DNA of 64,000 nucleotides from Megaleporinus macrocephalus (GCA_021613375.1 CM038702.1:30385686-30449685); one strand, 5' to 3'. Shown: positions 1 to 44,193, numbered from the stretch's first letter. Notes: generated from the letters alone by a model not told the origin. Translations and numbers: made by a program.

Positions 1-2098
1 AAAGCTAATGATGCCAAAGAAGGAGTTTGAGCTGTTTAAGGTAGGGCTGGATGACTGTGTGCTTAGGCTGGCTCTGCTGTTCTTGCCTTTACACTAACTG
101 AGTTTAGATTTAGTCTATCCAGGTTAGCCGCTGTCTGTCTTTGACCAAATCTGTTTTCCTTAGATTGATATAGAGTTGTGCTTGCTGTAGTATGAGTTCC
201 TTAGCTCAGAGCCTAAATACATTTTTCAGGGTTATATAAATATATACACTCACTACCGACTTTATTACAAACCCACAAATATGTGTTGTCCTTTAGCCCT
301 TCATCAGTGATTAGTTTCTGACCACATAGCCATTCTTGATGTTTTTGGGTGGTGGACCACTTTCCTCAACTCCAGAAACATTGCCATGCCTGATACTGAT
401 GTTCAGCATTGCCAAAACAATTTTTATATGGGGAAATTGTAGTTTATGAACCGGCTGTGCTGGTCTTCTTTGTGAAAAAGCATGGAGCTTTATTTCTAAA
501 ACATAATCACATTTAAATTACTATTTTAATCTGAAAAATAGCAACTAAGAAAATTTCCCAGGTTGGTCAGGTCAAGTTATTACATTGGTGTTGCTGATAA
601 AACTATGAGTTGGCAGTATTCTAGACCAGTAAACACTGATCCTGTGTTCATAACCTGGCCACTGATGAATTGGGTAGAGGGTGGCTGCTCTACAGTTTGT
701 AATCGCAGATCTATTTAAAAGACCTTAAGGTAAGTTTTGCTCATGAAGTGGGCGGTAAGTGAAAGTACAAGGTATGTGTACCTAATAAAGTCGGTGGTGA
801 GCGTGTACAGAAGTTTAATAGACAGCTACCAGACTAAAACTATTGTCTTCATATTGCATGACATTTGTTTTCTAAGGACTCTGTGTGTGAAGATGTGTAT
901 AAGCTGAAGAAAAATGTTTTATTTACGAAATTCTGTTCTGCTGTGAGTGCTGTGTACTTTAGGATGTTCTGTTCTCTGAGCGAGTGAAACGTTCCAATAT
1001 GTTTCTTTTTTGTTTGACATGAGTTGGAGTGATTTTCTGTCTTTTAAGAAACCAATTCCACATTTATTTTTTTTGCCTTTTTCCTTCCCCTCCCCAAGCA
1101 ATTGCTGGGTGAATTAAATGAGGTAATGGCATTTCTTGTGTTAACAGTGTATAATAATATAGTTTGTATGTTGTATGTTATCCAAAAGCTAGTGTATATG
1201 CACCTGAAAGTTTTTTTTTTGGTTTATCAGTAAATCTTCTTTAAAGGTTTATGTATTGCTTTGGGGTTTGTTTTATTAGGTATATCTTTTGCCCTGAGAG
1301 AAAAAAAAATCTCCATTAAAAAGTGAGTTCAATTGGACACCACTGCCATCTGGTGGCCAACTTGAAGTTAAAAGTGTTAAAATTATGATATGTTAAAATT
1401 AGGGGCCTATTTTTTTTTACAAAACATAGAAATATGGGTAATGATGTTAAATCCCCATAAATTAAAATAATCTTAAGGCACTTAAAAAAACCCAAAAAAA
1501 ACAGTTACACTTCTTTTTAGTAATTGAAATTCTCATTTCTATGTGTAATGTGTACGGATAGCCAGGACAGTATTAAATCAGTATGAAATCCAGCGCTAAA
1601 CTCATGCAATCCACACTGGCGTTCAAAGTTACACAGGTAATTTGGAAGGCCAAATAACATTGATTGTTTAATTTGTTGAGCACTGTGCCCTGGCTTTCTA
1701 TTGGCTGAGCAGAGGCTGGTGGAAATGAGTGCTGTGCTTTTCTGAATGTGAAATTGTTTTGTAATTGCATTAACGTGCATTTAGATTTAATGAACATTGT
1801 AATGCTTGAGGTGTTACAGCAGTTGTTCTTAATTCTAGTCAGGGAACCTCTTCTAGTTTTGTTTTTTTTTAGAATAGTAACAGGATTGTAACAGATTGTA
1901 ACAGCAGTTTACACAGTCATCTTCATCTGTACCATACCTTTTACAGAATCACTCATCTCTTTACCCTTTCCCAGTGTAATTATAAAAAACGCAAACAGAT
2001 GGAAAATAATAAAGTTCCAGTCACCATATTAGACAGATCGGTCGCAGTTAGATGTTTCCTTAAGTTACTTAAACTGACAAAATAATATCCTTTCACAG
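1..2098 (+). other. eps8: EPS8 intron (partial), no exon recognised
   Basis: AT-rich sequence with no stretch that reads like the EPS8 SH3 or PTB regions, which should precede the first exon seen. The window therefore begins inside an intron. A perfect CTCF-type core lies at 1343-1356 on the minus strand. Nothing else is supported. Confidence 0.7.
1343..1356 (-). promoter_or_regulatory. Perfect CTCF core motif
   Basis: The minus strand reads CCACCAGATGGCAG, with GG before it and TG after it. This fits the CCASYAGRKGGCRS CTCF core at every position. It lies in an EPS8 intron. Occupancy is unknown. Confidence 0.5.
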
Positions 2099-5993
<3,895 letters not shown>

Positions 5994-6037
5994 CCCCTCT
6001 CGCCCTCTTTCATCCTTCTCACGTTGTCCTTTTCCAG

Positions 6038-6133
6038 GACGCATCCGAGCGTGCCCAGTTTGCAGCCATTATGCGCCGCCGTCAGGAGCTCCTGGACCCG
6101 CCAGACAACGCAACCACCTCGGACGTAGATTAA
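6038..6133 (+). CDS. eps8: Candidate alternative EPS8 terminal exon (second C terminus)
   Basis: The sequence between the canonical stop and 6037 is a strong polypyrimidine tract ending TTTTCCAG. If spliced from 3450 in phase 0, the following 96 nt encode DASERAQFAAIMRRRQEL, then LDPPDNATTSDVD and TAA (6131-6133). The motif IMRRRQE repeats that of the canonical last exon, in the same position relative to the junction, although the codons differ (CGCCGCCGT against AGGAGGAGG). An open phase, a good acceptor and a shared motif together argue for a real alternative end. Otherwise this stretch is 3' UTR. I know of no described EPS8 isoform with this tail. Confidence 0.6.
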   Translation, partial: DASERAQFAAIMRRRQELLDPPDNATTSDVD

Positions 6134-7682
6134 AGTGCTTTATGGCGCATCGTATTTGGTAAAAATGAAGGAGTTTTGTACACTACTTGCTACCAAAATA
6201 CTACTTGGAAGATTTCAGTAGGATTAAAAAAAATGTCTGAAGAGCACATAGACTTAGAGCCATCAAGTTAAGCATTAGCTAAATGTCACCAGTCGTTAAT
6301 AATATTATTATTATTACTATTACAGAAAAATATCTTGAATATTCATTGTTGTAGTCCTGCTGTAATTTGTTAAACCACGAAGAAAGCAGACTGAAACTTT
6401 CTCAGTCCAATCAATCGGACTGTACCGTCCCAGGAAGTATTGTGACATATGCTTGCAAACAAGTTGAAGACTGAAGAAGTGATATGTTGACAAGGCGTCA
6501 TTTAAATGTTGTCTTCTTGCAGTAGATTTTCAAATTTACTAGCAGTGATATATGAAGGATGGAGGTAAAGCTGAGGATTTGGTTTGCTTGACTTTTTATA
6601 TGGACCTTTTTCCTACATGTTTGGATTCAAATCTCCACTGTAAATGTGAATCACCACATTTGTAAGGTGGGTTATCAGTTTGGAATGTAGTTCTTCTAGT
6701 ATATCGCTCTAGGAATCATAGAGTGGAGCCAACACAGGCCAATTATGGGAATAGGTGCGATATGAAGGGGAAAGAATGAATAGAGACTATCATTGTGTAC
6801 ATTTTTGTTTGCTGTCAAATAGAGGATATTTATGTATATGATCATTTCTATTTAAGCATAATGCCAAAAGATTATCTTTATGAGAGTCACTGGTGACGTG
6901 TAGAGCAGAAACAGAATGCAGACGTGGCCACATTAGAACCCACCTTCAGCTGTAGATTGTTTTCAGGGAATTTCTCATATTAGCTCGCCTCCGCTATAAA
7001 GCTTACAAAGACTATGCGTAAAACACTTGTGAGATGAATACTTTCTGTTTTTATTATGATTTCTTTACTTACAGGCGGTTTTTGGCCAGAATTTGTAATT
7101 CTCTGCACCATTTTGGATTTGCTTCGACATTCCAGCATAAATGTTTTGATTTTAAACATTAATGTTTACTTTTACAATCAAAAAGGTTGCATCCGTGTTT
7201 CTGCTAATGACATGTAAGCTATATTTCACTTTGAAAGTCAGGGTCACAATGACTATATGATGGACTCATAATAACCCACAGTACGAATTATACGGTACCT
7301 CTGTGTATGTATGCACTCGTCCTCCCCCTCGTTTTTACTGTCCGTTTCTCACGTATCTCAAGTGCCATGATCATCAATGAAGTTCTTTTTTTACCCCATA
7401 CATCTCCACACCCACACTGGAACAGCGGTGGTCTTGTTACATTTTAAATGGTGAAAACCTTACAACGGCTCTTTTGTTCATTTATCTGACAAGCCATTTA
7501 CTCGCTGTGGGAATCCACAGTTCATGCTCTTCTCTGTACGAATCTGTTTAGTTTAGACCCGTTATTCTGTGTGGAAACAGTATATTTCTCTACATGCTCT
7601 GGTTAAGGAATGGTTCTTTGTTAGCTGAACAGGAATTGGAAACAGCTTCAACAGGAAGCACTGCGCTGATAAAAATGTACAG

Positions 7683-7688
7683 AATAAA
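7683..7688 (+). terminator. eps8: Candidate EPS8 poly(A) signal AATAAA (proximal)
   Basis: Canonical hexamer on the coding strand, 1.7 kb after the stop codon. Use is inferred, not shown. Confidence 0.45.
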
Positions 7689-8443
7689 TGAATACATATA
7701 AATTCTGTTTTGCCTTATTTATGATCAGTGTTTAACAGCCTTGCATTGTTATGAATGTCCTTTGCATCGGGGTACTATAGGGATATTCATCAGTGGTAAG
7801 TGGTAATGTAATAAGGGATGGTTGTGTCTGAATGGGAATCAGGACTCGTGAAGCGGTTTTGCTGTCAACAGAGCGCAGGCTATTTTCTCTCAGCAGTCAC
7901 TGCCTCTGTTAGCAGTTTAGTTACTATAGCTGCGCCAGTTCAAAGAATTCAGAAAAGTCGCTTTATTTTTCCAGAAAAAAAAAACATCTGCATTTATTGT
8001 TTTTGTTTCCAATAACCACGCACATTAAAACTCTGTGAAGACGATTGGTGATCGCCCCTCTAGTTTAAGTGACACATTGCACAAAAATGGCACCAAAGAC
8101 AAACTGGACGCAAGTCAGAACTCGACACACACTACTTTAAATAAAAAAAAAAAAAGAATAAAAAATAGAGTGAAGCAGTCCATCTTTCTTGTTCCGATAC
8201 ATGCCCTTCTGTGCTGGGAAGAGTCGTCCAGGCAGATCCACAACACGCGGCTCTCTAAACAGGAATCGGGAGGTGATCCTTTTAAATCAGTTTGATCGTT
8301 AAGAACTCCTCCCCGATTATTTGTATTACATTATTTCTAGTGTATCGGATGTTGTCCAGTTTCTTTTTCTCCTTGTACTATTGAGACGTTGTTAAGGTAC
8401 ATTATGTCATTCTTGGAACATTAGAAATACCTGATGTATTTAC

Positions 8444-8449
8444 AATAAA
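8444..8449 (+). terminator. eps8: Candidate EPS8 poly(A) signal AATAAA (distal)
   Basis: Canonical hexamer, the last good one before the gap between the genes. Confidence 0.45.
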
Positions 8450-8465
8450 CACCCGATTCAAGTTG

Positions 8466-10784
8466 AATTTGAAAACACCTCAAAATGGATTTTATCCAAA
8501 TTGTTTAGTACAAGGTGAACAACATGCTACTATAATTTTAATACATTGTACATGTAGTCTAATGTTGCTGCCGTTTGTAAAGTCCAGCAAACGGCACCAA
8601 TTAAACAAACATGTCTGATAATGTGTGAGCAAGACTGATTTATTTTTGTTCTGTGACATGCGCTGTACCTTATAAAGTCCCATATTGGCAAATATCTAAG
8701 GGATTCTTTATCTAATTATTAAAATTTATTATTATTATTATTCTGCTGGGATAAAAACCCTCAGTCTCTGTACTCTGATAGTGAAAGCCATATATTTTCT
8801 TTAATGTCCTAATGTGTATGTTTGTACCTCAGTAAATAATATGTGAGCGACACTGTCAAGAGACTGGCTGAATTATAAGTGCAGTACCTCATGTCAGGAT
8901 GTAATCAAGTATTGGTAGCAGTATACTGGTGCTGGGAAATTGTTCTTAGTGTATGGAAACAGAAATTTTCTAGAAAGACTGTTTCAAAGGAGAGGTGAGC
9001 AGATGCCCCAATCTGAAACTTCTGGACTGATGCAGCTGATTCGGAGTTGTAAATACTGCTGTCGCACATGATGCATGAATATGGGTAACAACAGCTTAAC
9101 CATTAGCTCCCCATAAGTGAAGGACACTATCCTCATCATGCATCCCTACTTGAACAAATATGTCTGTGTGGCTAAATCAGAGCTGTTCAGCTTTTCATCA
9201 GGTTGAGCCTCAACAATTCTTGGAGTTCCCTTTTCACGTCTTGCCCTCAGCCAATGTTGATTATGAGTAAGAAGACTGATATGCACATTCCCGCTCTGGA
9301 GACTTCCCACAACTTCAAGGTGGTCCACTGCTTTTCCACTTCATGACCAAGAGAAAGCTCTGGTAGTCCAACTACACAAGCAACAATTAGCTCCCCCACT
9401 TGATCTTGAAGCCATCCAGCTAGGAGGCGATGTTGCAAGGACAGAAGCTGTAGCTCAGTACAGTCTCCGCACTGGAGGAACACAGCTGGCCATCAGCATA
9501 GCAAAGCCGACAGTACGGATAATACAGTGCAAATCATACAGTACCGAATTCTCCATCCAGCCGGGCCCTAGAGTAGCGAGTGGAGAAAGAAGTACAGCAG
9601 TAGATAACGCACGCACACACACATACACGCTTCACTTATACGGAATGTTCCCCCGTGGGGAGTGGCAGTGTGACAGTTAAGAGTCTGACACCAGCTGGTG
9701 CTAGCGCTTTAGCACGACGCAGCCGCAGAAACCAAGGCAATGAATACTAACACTATTCCATGTGTACGGTACGATGTGCGTGAAACAAGCACACGAAATT
9801 ACACTCTACAATAGCCTAAAACAAACTCGGAAACTAACCCCCCCAGACAAGCGCGCTCCTCCTCTCCCCTCTGCTGTGGGCACGGCCTTGTCCGCTTGCA
9901 GGGTGTATGGATAACTCCTGAGACTGAAACTAACAAACTAATGCTAAACCAAGTTCTTTTACTTGCCTCCTCTAGAGGGTGCCAGCACTTCAGCATGCAC
10001 TCGCCTCAAAGGTTCCATCTAAAACTCCTACTGCAGTTAGACTTTCTACTCGACAAGAGGTGTAGAAAGTATCCTGGCTTGTGGATGGTGGTGGAGAATC
10101 CTTAAGGCAAATGTTTTGTCCTGTCATGCTTTGACCAATTCGAACAACATAATGGGATACTTGGATGGTGTCTTTCTCTCCTTGGCTGCAGTCTTTTTTC
10201 TTTTTGGTGTTTATGTTGTAGGCCTCCAAGCAGAGAACAAATGCCTGAAGCAAAGGAGAGTGAAGTGCATCGCCACAGCCTGCAAAACACAAAGAGCCAT
10301 GCTTAGATTCGATTTCACAAACCATTCACAATCCATACAAAACACATTTTCACCAGAGGGATTCATTTTCACCAGAGTGTGTCCACTGCACACATTCACC
10401 ACCAGAAGCCCAGCCCAGCCCTCCCACCTTTCTAGCTGAGCTAGGTTAAGCTTTATTCAAAAGTGTCTGTCTGTCTGTATCTAAGTTATAGTCAGCAAAC
10501 ATAACACTTTGTGACATCAAAACTTGGACCATCCTTTGCTAGCAATCTAAAGTGCACAGTACAACCAGAAAAGTGGAAGCTAAAGAAATTTAAACATTTG
10601 TAGCTGCAGTGGAACACTAGGTGCCAGAAAACTGGAACTATACTTTCTCTATTGACCATCAATCCAGGAAGATCAGGACCTAACGGTACTTGTGTGTGTT
10701 CTCCTTTATCTTTGGTAACGCAGCTGAAGCCTAACATGATTCACTAATTTCTTTAATTTTTCCCTGTCTTTAAATGAAATGATA
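8466..10784. other. Gap between the converging EPS8 and PTPRO genes
   Basis: No gene supported. The segment 9120-10440 is somewhat more GC-rich and has several overlapping open frames of 60-111 codons on both strands. None shows a domain, a splice pattern or a start I can defend, so an unidentified old repeat is as likely as a gene. Confidence 0.6.
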
Positions 10785-10790
10785 TTTATT
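10785..10790 (-). terminator. ptpro: Candidate PTPRO poly(A) signal (TTTATT on plus)
   Basis: AATAAA on the minus strand, about 185 nt past the PTPRO stop codon. A second one lies at 10452-10457. Either or both could be used. Confidence 0.55.
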
Positions 10791-10975
10791 AAACTTATTA
10801 AATGAAAATAATCAACAATGCAGTTCAATTGTTCACCATCAGTCATGTTGGTTCCTGTTCAGGTCCGTGTTTTAGGCTGTTATGGTGGTTCAGAAGTTTG
10901 AGCTACATTTAATATTTACTCCAGTCATCCACATTTTTAATTTCCTTTTTGCATGCTTACTTATCCTGGGCGTCA

Positions 10976-38644
<27,669 letters not shown>

Positions 38645-39497
38645 CTGAAAAGAGGCCACGGTCTGAGGACAGATAACAAAGAGTTCCTGTTAAGTTGATA
38701 AACGATTCAACAGCAGTAAAGCTGAGCAAATGAATGACTATTGCATGATGATTAAGTAAGTGGTGAAAAGCCCACCTACTGTACACCAGCATAGATTTAC
38801 TCCCAGATACCACAGTGCACTCATATACAGACTTCAAGCAACACGCATACATACATTATATATACACACACACACACCAACATCAATACAGATAATTAAT
38901 AGTCATCACTAGTCATCTTAGTGCAGCAGAAAATATTAACAACTATAGACAGTATAAAACTGGTTACCCCTGGTCATCAGGACAGAGGTCAAACCTAGCC
39001 TACCCTGCTACCTGATTTATGCTGTGTTGGCTAGCAACTGAATTTAAATTCAGTACGGCCTCAGCTTATTATTACTACTCCCCCCCTGATTTGACTGATT
39101 TAGGCTATCAAAATATCTTAATTATTAACGCGGGTAATTTTTTTCTGACAAGGACATTTAGACCATCATTCTATCCTTCCTGAAAATGAGGCCCCGTCCT
39201 ATCTGCTAGCTTCTCGTCTGAATCTGTGGTGTTGTTTGTGGGGTAACGGTTAAGACAAAACTCATACCTGAGGAATTCCAACCAGTACATTAGATGAATC
39301 GGTACCCGGTCCATCACTACTACCCAGTCCTAACTACATCATCACTAAATAATTTAGATGTTTGGTCTGTAAAAACCTGTTTCAGTGTGAACAAGCCTTA
39401 CAACATCATTTCTGCTCTCAGCATGGCTGCATGAACACAGAACAGCTTTATAGACCTCCAAAAATCAAGTGAACCTGTGTGCTGTAAAGATGCACAG

Positions 39498-39498
<1 letters not shown>

Positions 39499-39579
<81 letters not shown>
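39499..39579. repeat. (CA)40 microsatellite
   Basis: Uninterrupted AC dinucleotide run of about 81 bp. Confidence 0.98.
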
Positions 39580-39581
<2 letters not shown>

Positions 39582-40014
39582 CTTTCCCTCTTACCCACCT
39601 ACGTAACCCCCACTGTGACCAGTGAAGCAGGAAATTCAAATGAACACAGACTGGGGCGACTACTGCTGCAGGAGAAAACAGGCCCAAATGACATCAGCCA
39701 TCAGTTCTAGCAAGCACATGGTTCCTATGGTGACAAGGTCTAAGTTCTTTAAAAGAGAGTTTTAATGGAATTCCTGATGTGGATGTTTTAATGGGAGCCG
39801 TGTATGGATCCTAAATGGTCCTGTGGGATTTCTGCCCAGATGTGTTACAGCCTCCACAGTCATACCACTTCATAATCACACTGCTGCCTCGGATCATTTC
39901 ACAATGCACCAATTAAAGATGACTGAACATGAGATAACTGATCAATATCTGATAAATTCTTTGCATTCCTGAATGCAAGATGAATTCACAAGATGAATTT
40001 CCAGTGTATCCGGA

Positions 40015-40890
40015 TTTTAGGGCAGTTTCTCCCGTTCTTCTTTGCAGAACCTCTCAAGCTTCATCAGGTTGAATGGGAAGCGTCAGTGCATCAATCAGGT
40101 TCAAGTCTGGGCTCTGGCTGGGCCACTCAAGAGTTGTCCCGAAGCCACTCCTTTGTTATCTTGGCTGTGTGCTTAGCGTTGTTGTTCTGTTGGAAGATTT
40201 GTCCCAGTCTGAGGTCCAGAGCGCTCTGGAGCAGGTTTTCTTCAAGCAGGTTTCTGACTAGTCTCGACTCTGTCTAGTCTCACAGTTCCTGCTACCAAAA
40301 AACAATCCCACTGCATGATCCACCACTATGCTTCACTGTAGGGATGGTATTGGTCAGGTGATGAGTGGTGCCTGGTTTCCTCCAGACATGACGCTTGGCA
40401 TTCAGGCTAAAGAGTTCAATCTTTGTTTCATCAGACCAGAGAATTTTGTTTCTCGGTCAGAGTGGTCCTTGGCCCTTCTACTCCAATCACTCAGACTGGC
40501 TAGCCTAGTCCTGGTGGTTCCAAACTTCCTCAATTTCTTTCATTGGGACCTTCAATGCTGCAGAAATTATTCTGTACCCTTCCTCATATCTGTGCCTTCA
40601 AATCCTGTCTCGGAGGTCTACAGATAAATCCTTGGACTTCATGGCTTGGTTTGTGCTCTGACACTTTCAACTATGGGACCTATATAGACAGACGTGTGCC
40701 TTTCCAAATCATGTCCAATTAACTGGATTTACCATAGGTGGACCCCAATCAAGTCGTGAAAACAACTGAAGGATGATCAATGGAAACAGGAGCACCAGAG
40801 CTCTATTTTAATTAGCAAAAAATTCAAACAAACCTTATTCACTTTGACATTTTGGGCTATTGGGTGTAGAATTTTTGCGGGAAAAAGTAT
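40015..40890 (-). pseudogene. Tc1/mariner transposase relic
   Basis: Read on the minus strand, the segment near 40380-40450 gives ILWSDETKIELFSLNAKRHV, the region around the second catalytic Asp of fish Tc1 transposases. The flanking nucleotide text is that of common fish Tc1 copies, and 40840-40885 resembles their terminal region. Frameshifts and internal deletions break the reading frame, so the copy is dead. Confidence 0.85.
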
Positions 40891-40930
40891 TACGATTGTA
40901 ACATAACAAAATAAGAGATGCACTGGAAAG

Positions 40931-40934
<4 letters not shown>

Positions 40935-41020
<86 letters not shown>
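40935..41020. repeat. (AT)n microsatellite, left of hAT-like element
   Basis: About 86 bp of pure AT dinucleotides, followed by CACACATACA. Confidence 0.98.
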
Positions 41021-41028
<8 letters not shown>

Positions 41029-41029
<1 letters not shown>

Positions 41030-42052
41030 AGTGTGGCTGTAGCTATTGATTATTTTAGAAATCGAGTATTCTATCCATTATTCCACCAATTAATCGGATA
41101 AAATATATTTTTTAAAATTAAAGAGTCATAGTAAATATATAAGATTAAATAAAACTGGTTTCTGTGTATTTTATGCATCACTGGGAGGGAAAAGTGTGTG
41201 TGAGAGGCGTATGTTCTTGTGAGGTTGTGTTTGTTTGTAACTATAATCAAAACGGTAAAGTGAAAGTTCAGGCTTTTATGTTTTGTGGTTATGTTCTTAA
41301 GCAAAGTATAGATCATTTATGGACATAACTCGCTATTACACAGACTTGCGTTCTTAACTAGCCATTACATATAACCATAACTAACATACCCGCTTTACTA
41401 GCCTTCATCTCAACTCACCATCACATTGATTTAAGGTAAATGTTATCATTACTGAGTGTCGCTCCACTCTGTGGACTGGACGTGCTGAAACACTGAAACT
41501 CTGAAGTCGTGCTCGGCTAGGGGTTACCGTAAAACTCAGATTTGCTATCAGTTTGCTGGGAAAGCTCAGTTGCCTGCTTTCTGAAGTTAGCTTCTTATTT
41601 GAATTCCCCGTTCCACCTTAAATGATATAGAAGTTACATTCCGGCGCCTCTAACTGCTGCATCATTTGAGGTGGAAAGGCGGAATATACATAAGAAGCTA
41701 ACTTCAGCCTCGTCTTTCTTCAGGTTTACGCTCAGTAACGACTTCCTCGACTAGTTTGGTTTTACAGTAGATGTTGGACGCTGTGTATGGTTTTCTCGGA
41801 CCCGTCTCTTCTGTTCGTCTCTCCCTATTCTCTCTCTCTTTCTCTATATTGCAACCCAAGCCATCAAATCACGTCTTCTTCGTGTCACCTGGCAACACCG
41901 TAAGCGTGCGCTGTGCAACAGTAAAAGTCATCTGTGTGAAACAGTGCGCAGTATATAGCTGTATGGATTAAATGAATCTTTGAGGCAAAGAATTTGCTTC
42001 AATGATTTTTTGTAATCGAGTTACTTGAATTCCTCGAGGAATTGTTTCAGCC

Positions 42053-42055
<3 letters not shown>
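41029..42055. mobile_element. hAT-like non-autonomous element between two (AT)n tracts
   Basis: The left end CAGTGTGGCTGTAGCTATTG and the reversed right end TAGGGCTGAAACAATTCC resemble the degenerate ends of fish hAT elements, with TAATCGAGT-type subterminal motifs at both sides. No transposase frame. (AT)n tracts abut both ends. Confidence 0.65.
41581..41706. mobile_element. 126-bp palindromic MITE nested in the hAT-like element
   Basis: 41581-41625 (CTGAAGTTAGCTTCTTATTT, then GTTCCACCTTAAATGAT) and 41661-41706 are imperfect reverse complements around a 35-nt centre. A related arm occurs at 14109-14150. Confidence 0.8.

Positions 42056-42126
<71 letters not shown>
42056..42126. repeat. (AT)n microsatellite, right of hAT-like element
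   Basis: About 70 bp of pure AT dinucleotides, then AAAAACACACACAC. Confidence 0.98.
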
Positions 42127-42131
<5 letters not shown>

Positions 42132-44193
42132 CACACACACCACTTTTACTCAAATAAGAATCACACTGAACACTATCTATTTATTGTTCCATGTTGTGAA
42201 AAGGACGTAGGCCCTGTTTAATTTTTTTTCTCTGAATGTCAAAAAACTTTACAAATAAACAGAAATTGTTCACCAACATCTGCAGAAAATATGCCATATT
42301 TAAGTATTATATACGCTAAACAGCTAAATTATGTACTGTCAAATAACGATCTAATAGTGTCTTTTTCAGTTCTAGGTTGGTAATCTTTGCTGCACAAATA
42401 GATGAATAAAACTGCTTTAAGAGCACTCTGAAAAAACCTCTCTTCTTTTTCAGTCCTGTTTAGATTTAGGGCTTGATACATAAAAAAGGTCAAAGTCTGC
42501 TTGCTGAACATACTACTCATACCAACTGTACCGACTTTGTAATCCTAAATCAAGTGGATTTATATACAGGACACTGGCATTGACCCTGAATTCCTAGGGT
42601 TCCTGGCATTGACCTGAATACTGCTGCATCTCTAGCGTTAAATTTTTTTGATGTACCTAGATCACTTTGTTCAGACCATCTTCACTGATATTTTTATAAT
42701 CCTTTAGGTAAAACACACAAACCCACACATGTACTGAAAAGGAGTCCCTGTGCACTGGGACTAAATAGCATTGGACAGATGGTTTCTCAACCATGGGTAA
42801 ACTACAGCCCCAACAAACACTCACTCATCTATGCCTGACGAGTGTAATGGGGGAACCCCTACCGGAGATTAACTATTGTTATTCACTGTTTAAGCTATGT
42901 AATTAAAAAAATGTCAGTGGCCAATCCAACATCCCTTTCTATTAGGAATGCACTGAAACTTCAGACTTCAGACTGAGTACAAGTATATATTTCAGTACTC
43001 ACCGACACAGAGTCTTATACCATAATGAATTAACTGCTCAGAAAGGAGGAGCTGCCAGTGTAAATGCACCTTCAGGCTTAAATCATTCAGCTCTAGCTGG
43101 TGTGGCTAGCTATTAGCTACTCTGGGTTGAGTAGCGTTGCAGTGGGGAAGAGGGGGTTTTGTTCCACATGAGTGAAGTGCTTCTGCACAGCTGTAAGTAA
43201 AGTATGCTTCATAGTTTTGATTCCCCTTAATGATTACTTACAACAAGAGCTCAGGAATCATATCCAAGGCTAATCCAGAGCTCATCTGCAGAGTTTTCTG
43301 TCTGAAGTTTTTTATTTGGCCAGTCAGGTCAGACATACACTGTACTTCACAGAGCTTCTCGCTGTTAGCGACATGTCTCCACCTGTATTGGGAGTTTGAT
43401 TTAGTCTGTGGGTGTTTAAAACGTGCACAGTGTATTTCCAGAGGGAATCTGATAAAGGTAAAATGTTTTAAGTGACTGTCAGCTTTTTGTCCGACATCAA
43501 TGGAATTAAAACAGACCCTCCTTCGCTGCCGGCTAAAGACGTTTGTTTCATGTGCTTTTAAATTATGATACAAAAGTTTTATGATATAAAAGAGATCTAG
43601 TTACCTAAATCGAGCAGCTTGAGGGTCCCATATTTGCATCATAATTAGAAACACTCCTTGTTTTACTAGTGATTTTAAAGTATATTTCAGCAATATGACA
43701 ATATTTACTGTCGTGGGTTTTGTTTATACTTAAGGACAGTGAGTTGAATCATTCGTAATAATCATTCGTGTTTTTTTCATTTCTTTTGTGTAGTATTGTG
43801 ATTTTTTTTGCCATATTGCCCATCCATATTTTTACATTTAAAATAGTTTATAGAAGTAAATAGAAGTAAATTGCATAAATAGTTTCCAATCCAAAAATAA
43901 AGGCTTGCAGCTCCTCTGTTTAAATTAATAACAATCTCCCCTCCTAAAGTCATGCGGTCTTCTCTCATATTACAGCCGTACACTGACGGTAGACTTCTGA
44001 ACTACACGTTTGGCCTGTATTATACCTGGGACGTGTCAGAGGTAGTAAAGATGCTTTACAAAGCACAGTCAATTATTTAGTGACTTAACTGAGGAAGTGG
44101 TGCGAGCTATACTAGTATCCAACTTATTACTAATAAAAATGTAATTATTTTATGCATTAATTACTGGAATTAAATACTGCATTAATTACTCAG

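Larger units (their letters stand above)
5994..8465 (+). other. eps8: EPS8 3' UTR (extent approximate)
   Basis: AT-rich sequence after the stop without a supported gene apart from the alternative exon candidate. AATAAA hexamers occur at 7683-7688, 8140-8145 (followed by an A-rich run) and 8444-8449. Several poly(A) sites are therefore possible, and the distal one gives a 3' UTR of about 2.4 kb. Confidence 0.6.

Noticed and set aside
2..40. Possible exon KLMMPKKEFELFK before GTAGGG at the window edge
   Set aside because: Does not match any EPS8 segment I recall, and no acceptor is visible because the window starts there.
1098..1121. Possible 24-nt EPS8 micro-exon (QLLGELNE) between an acceptor-like CCCCAAG and donor-like GTAATG
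   Set aside because: No counterpart in EPS8 as I know it, and the following exon at 2099 already joins in phase 0 to the expected text before it.
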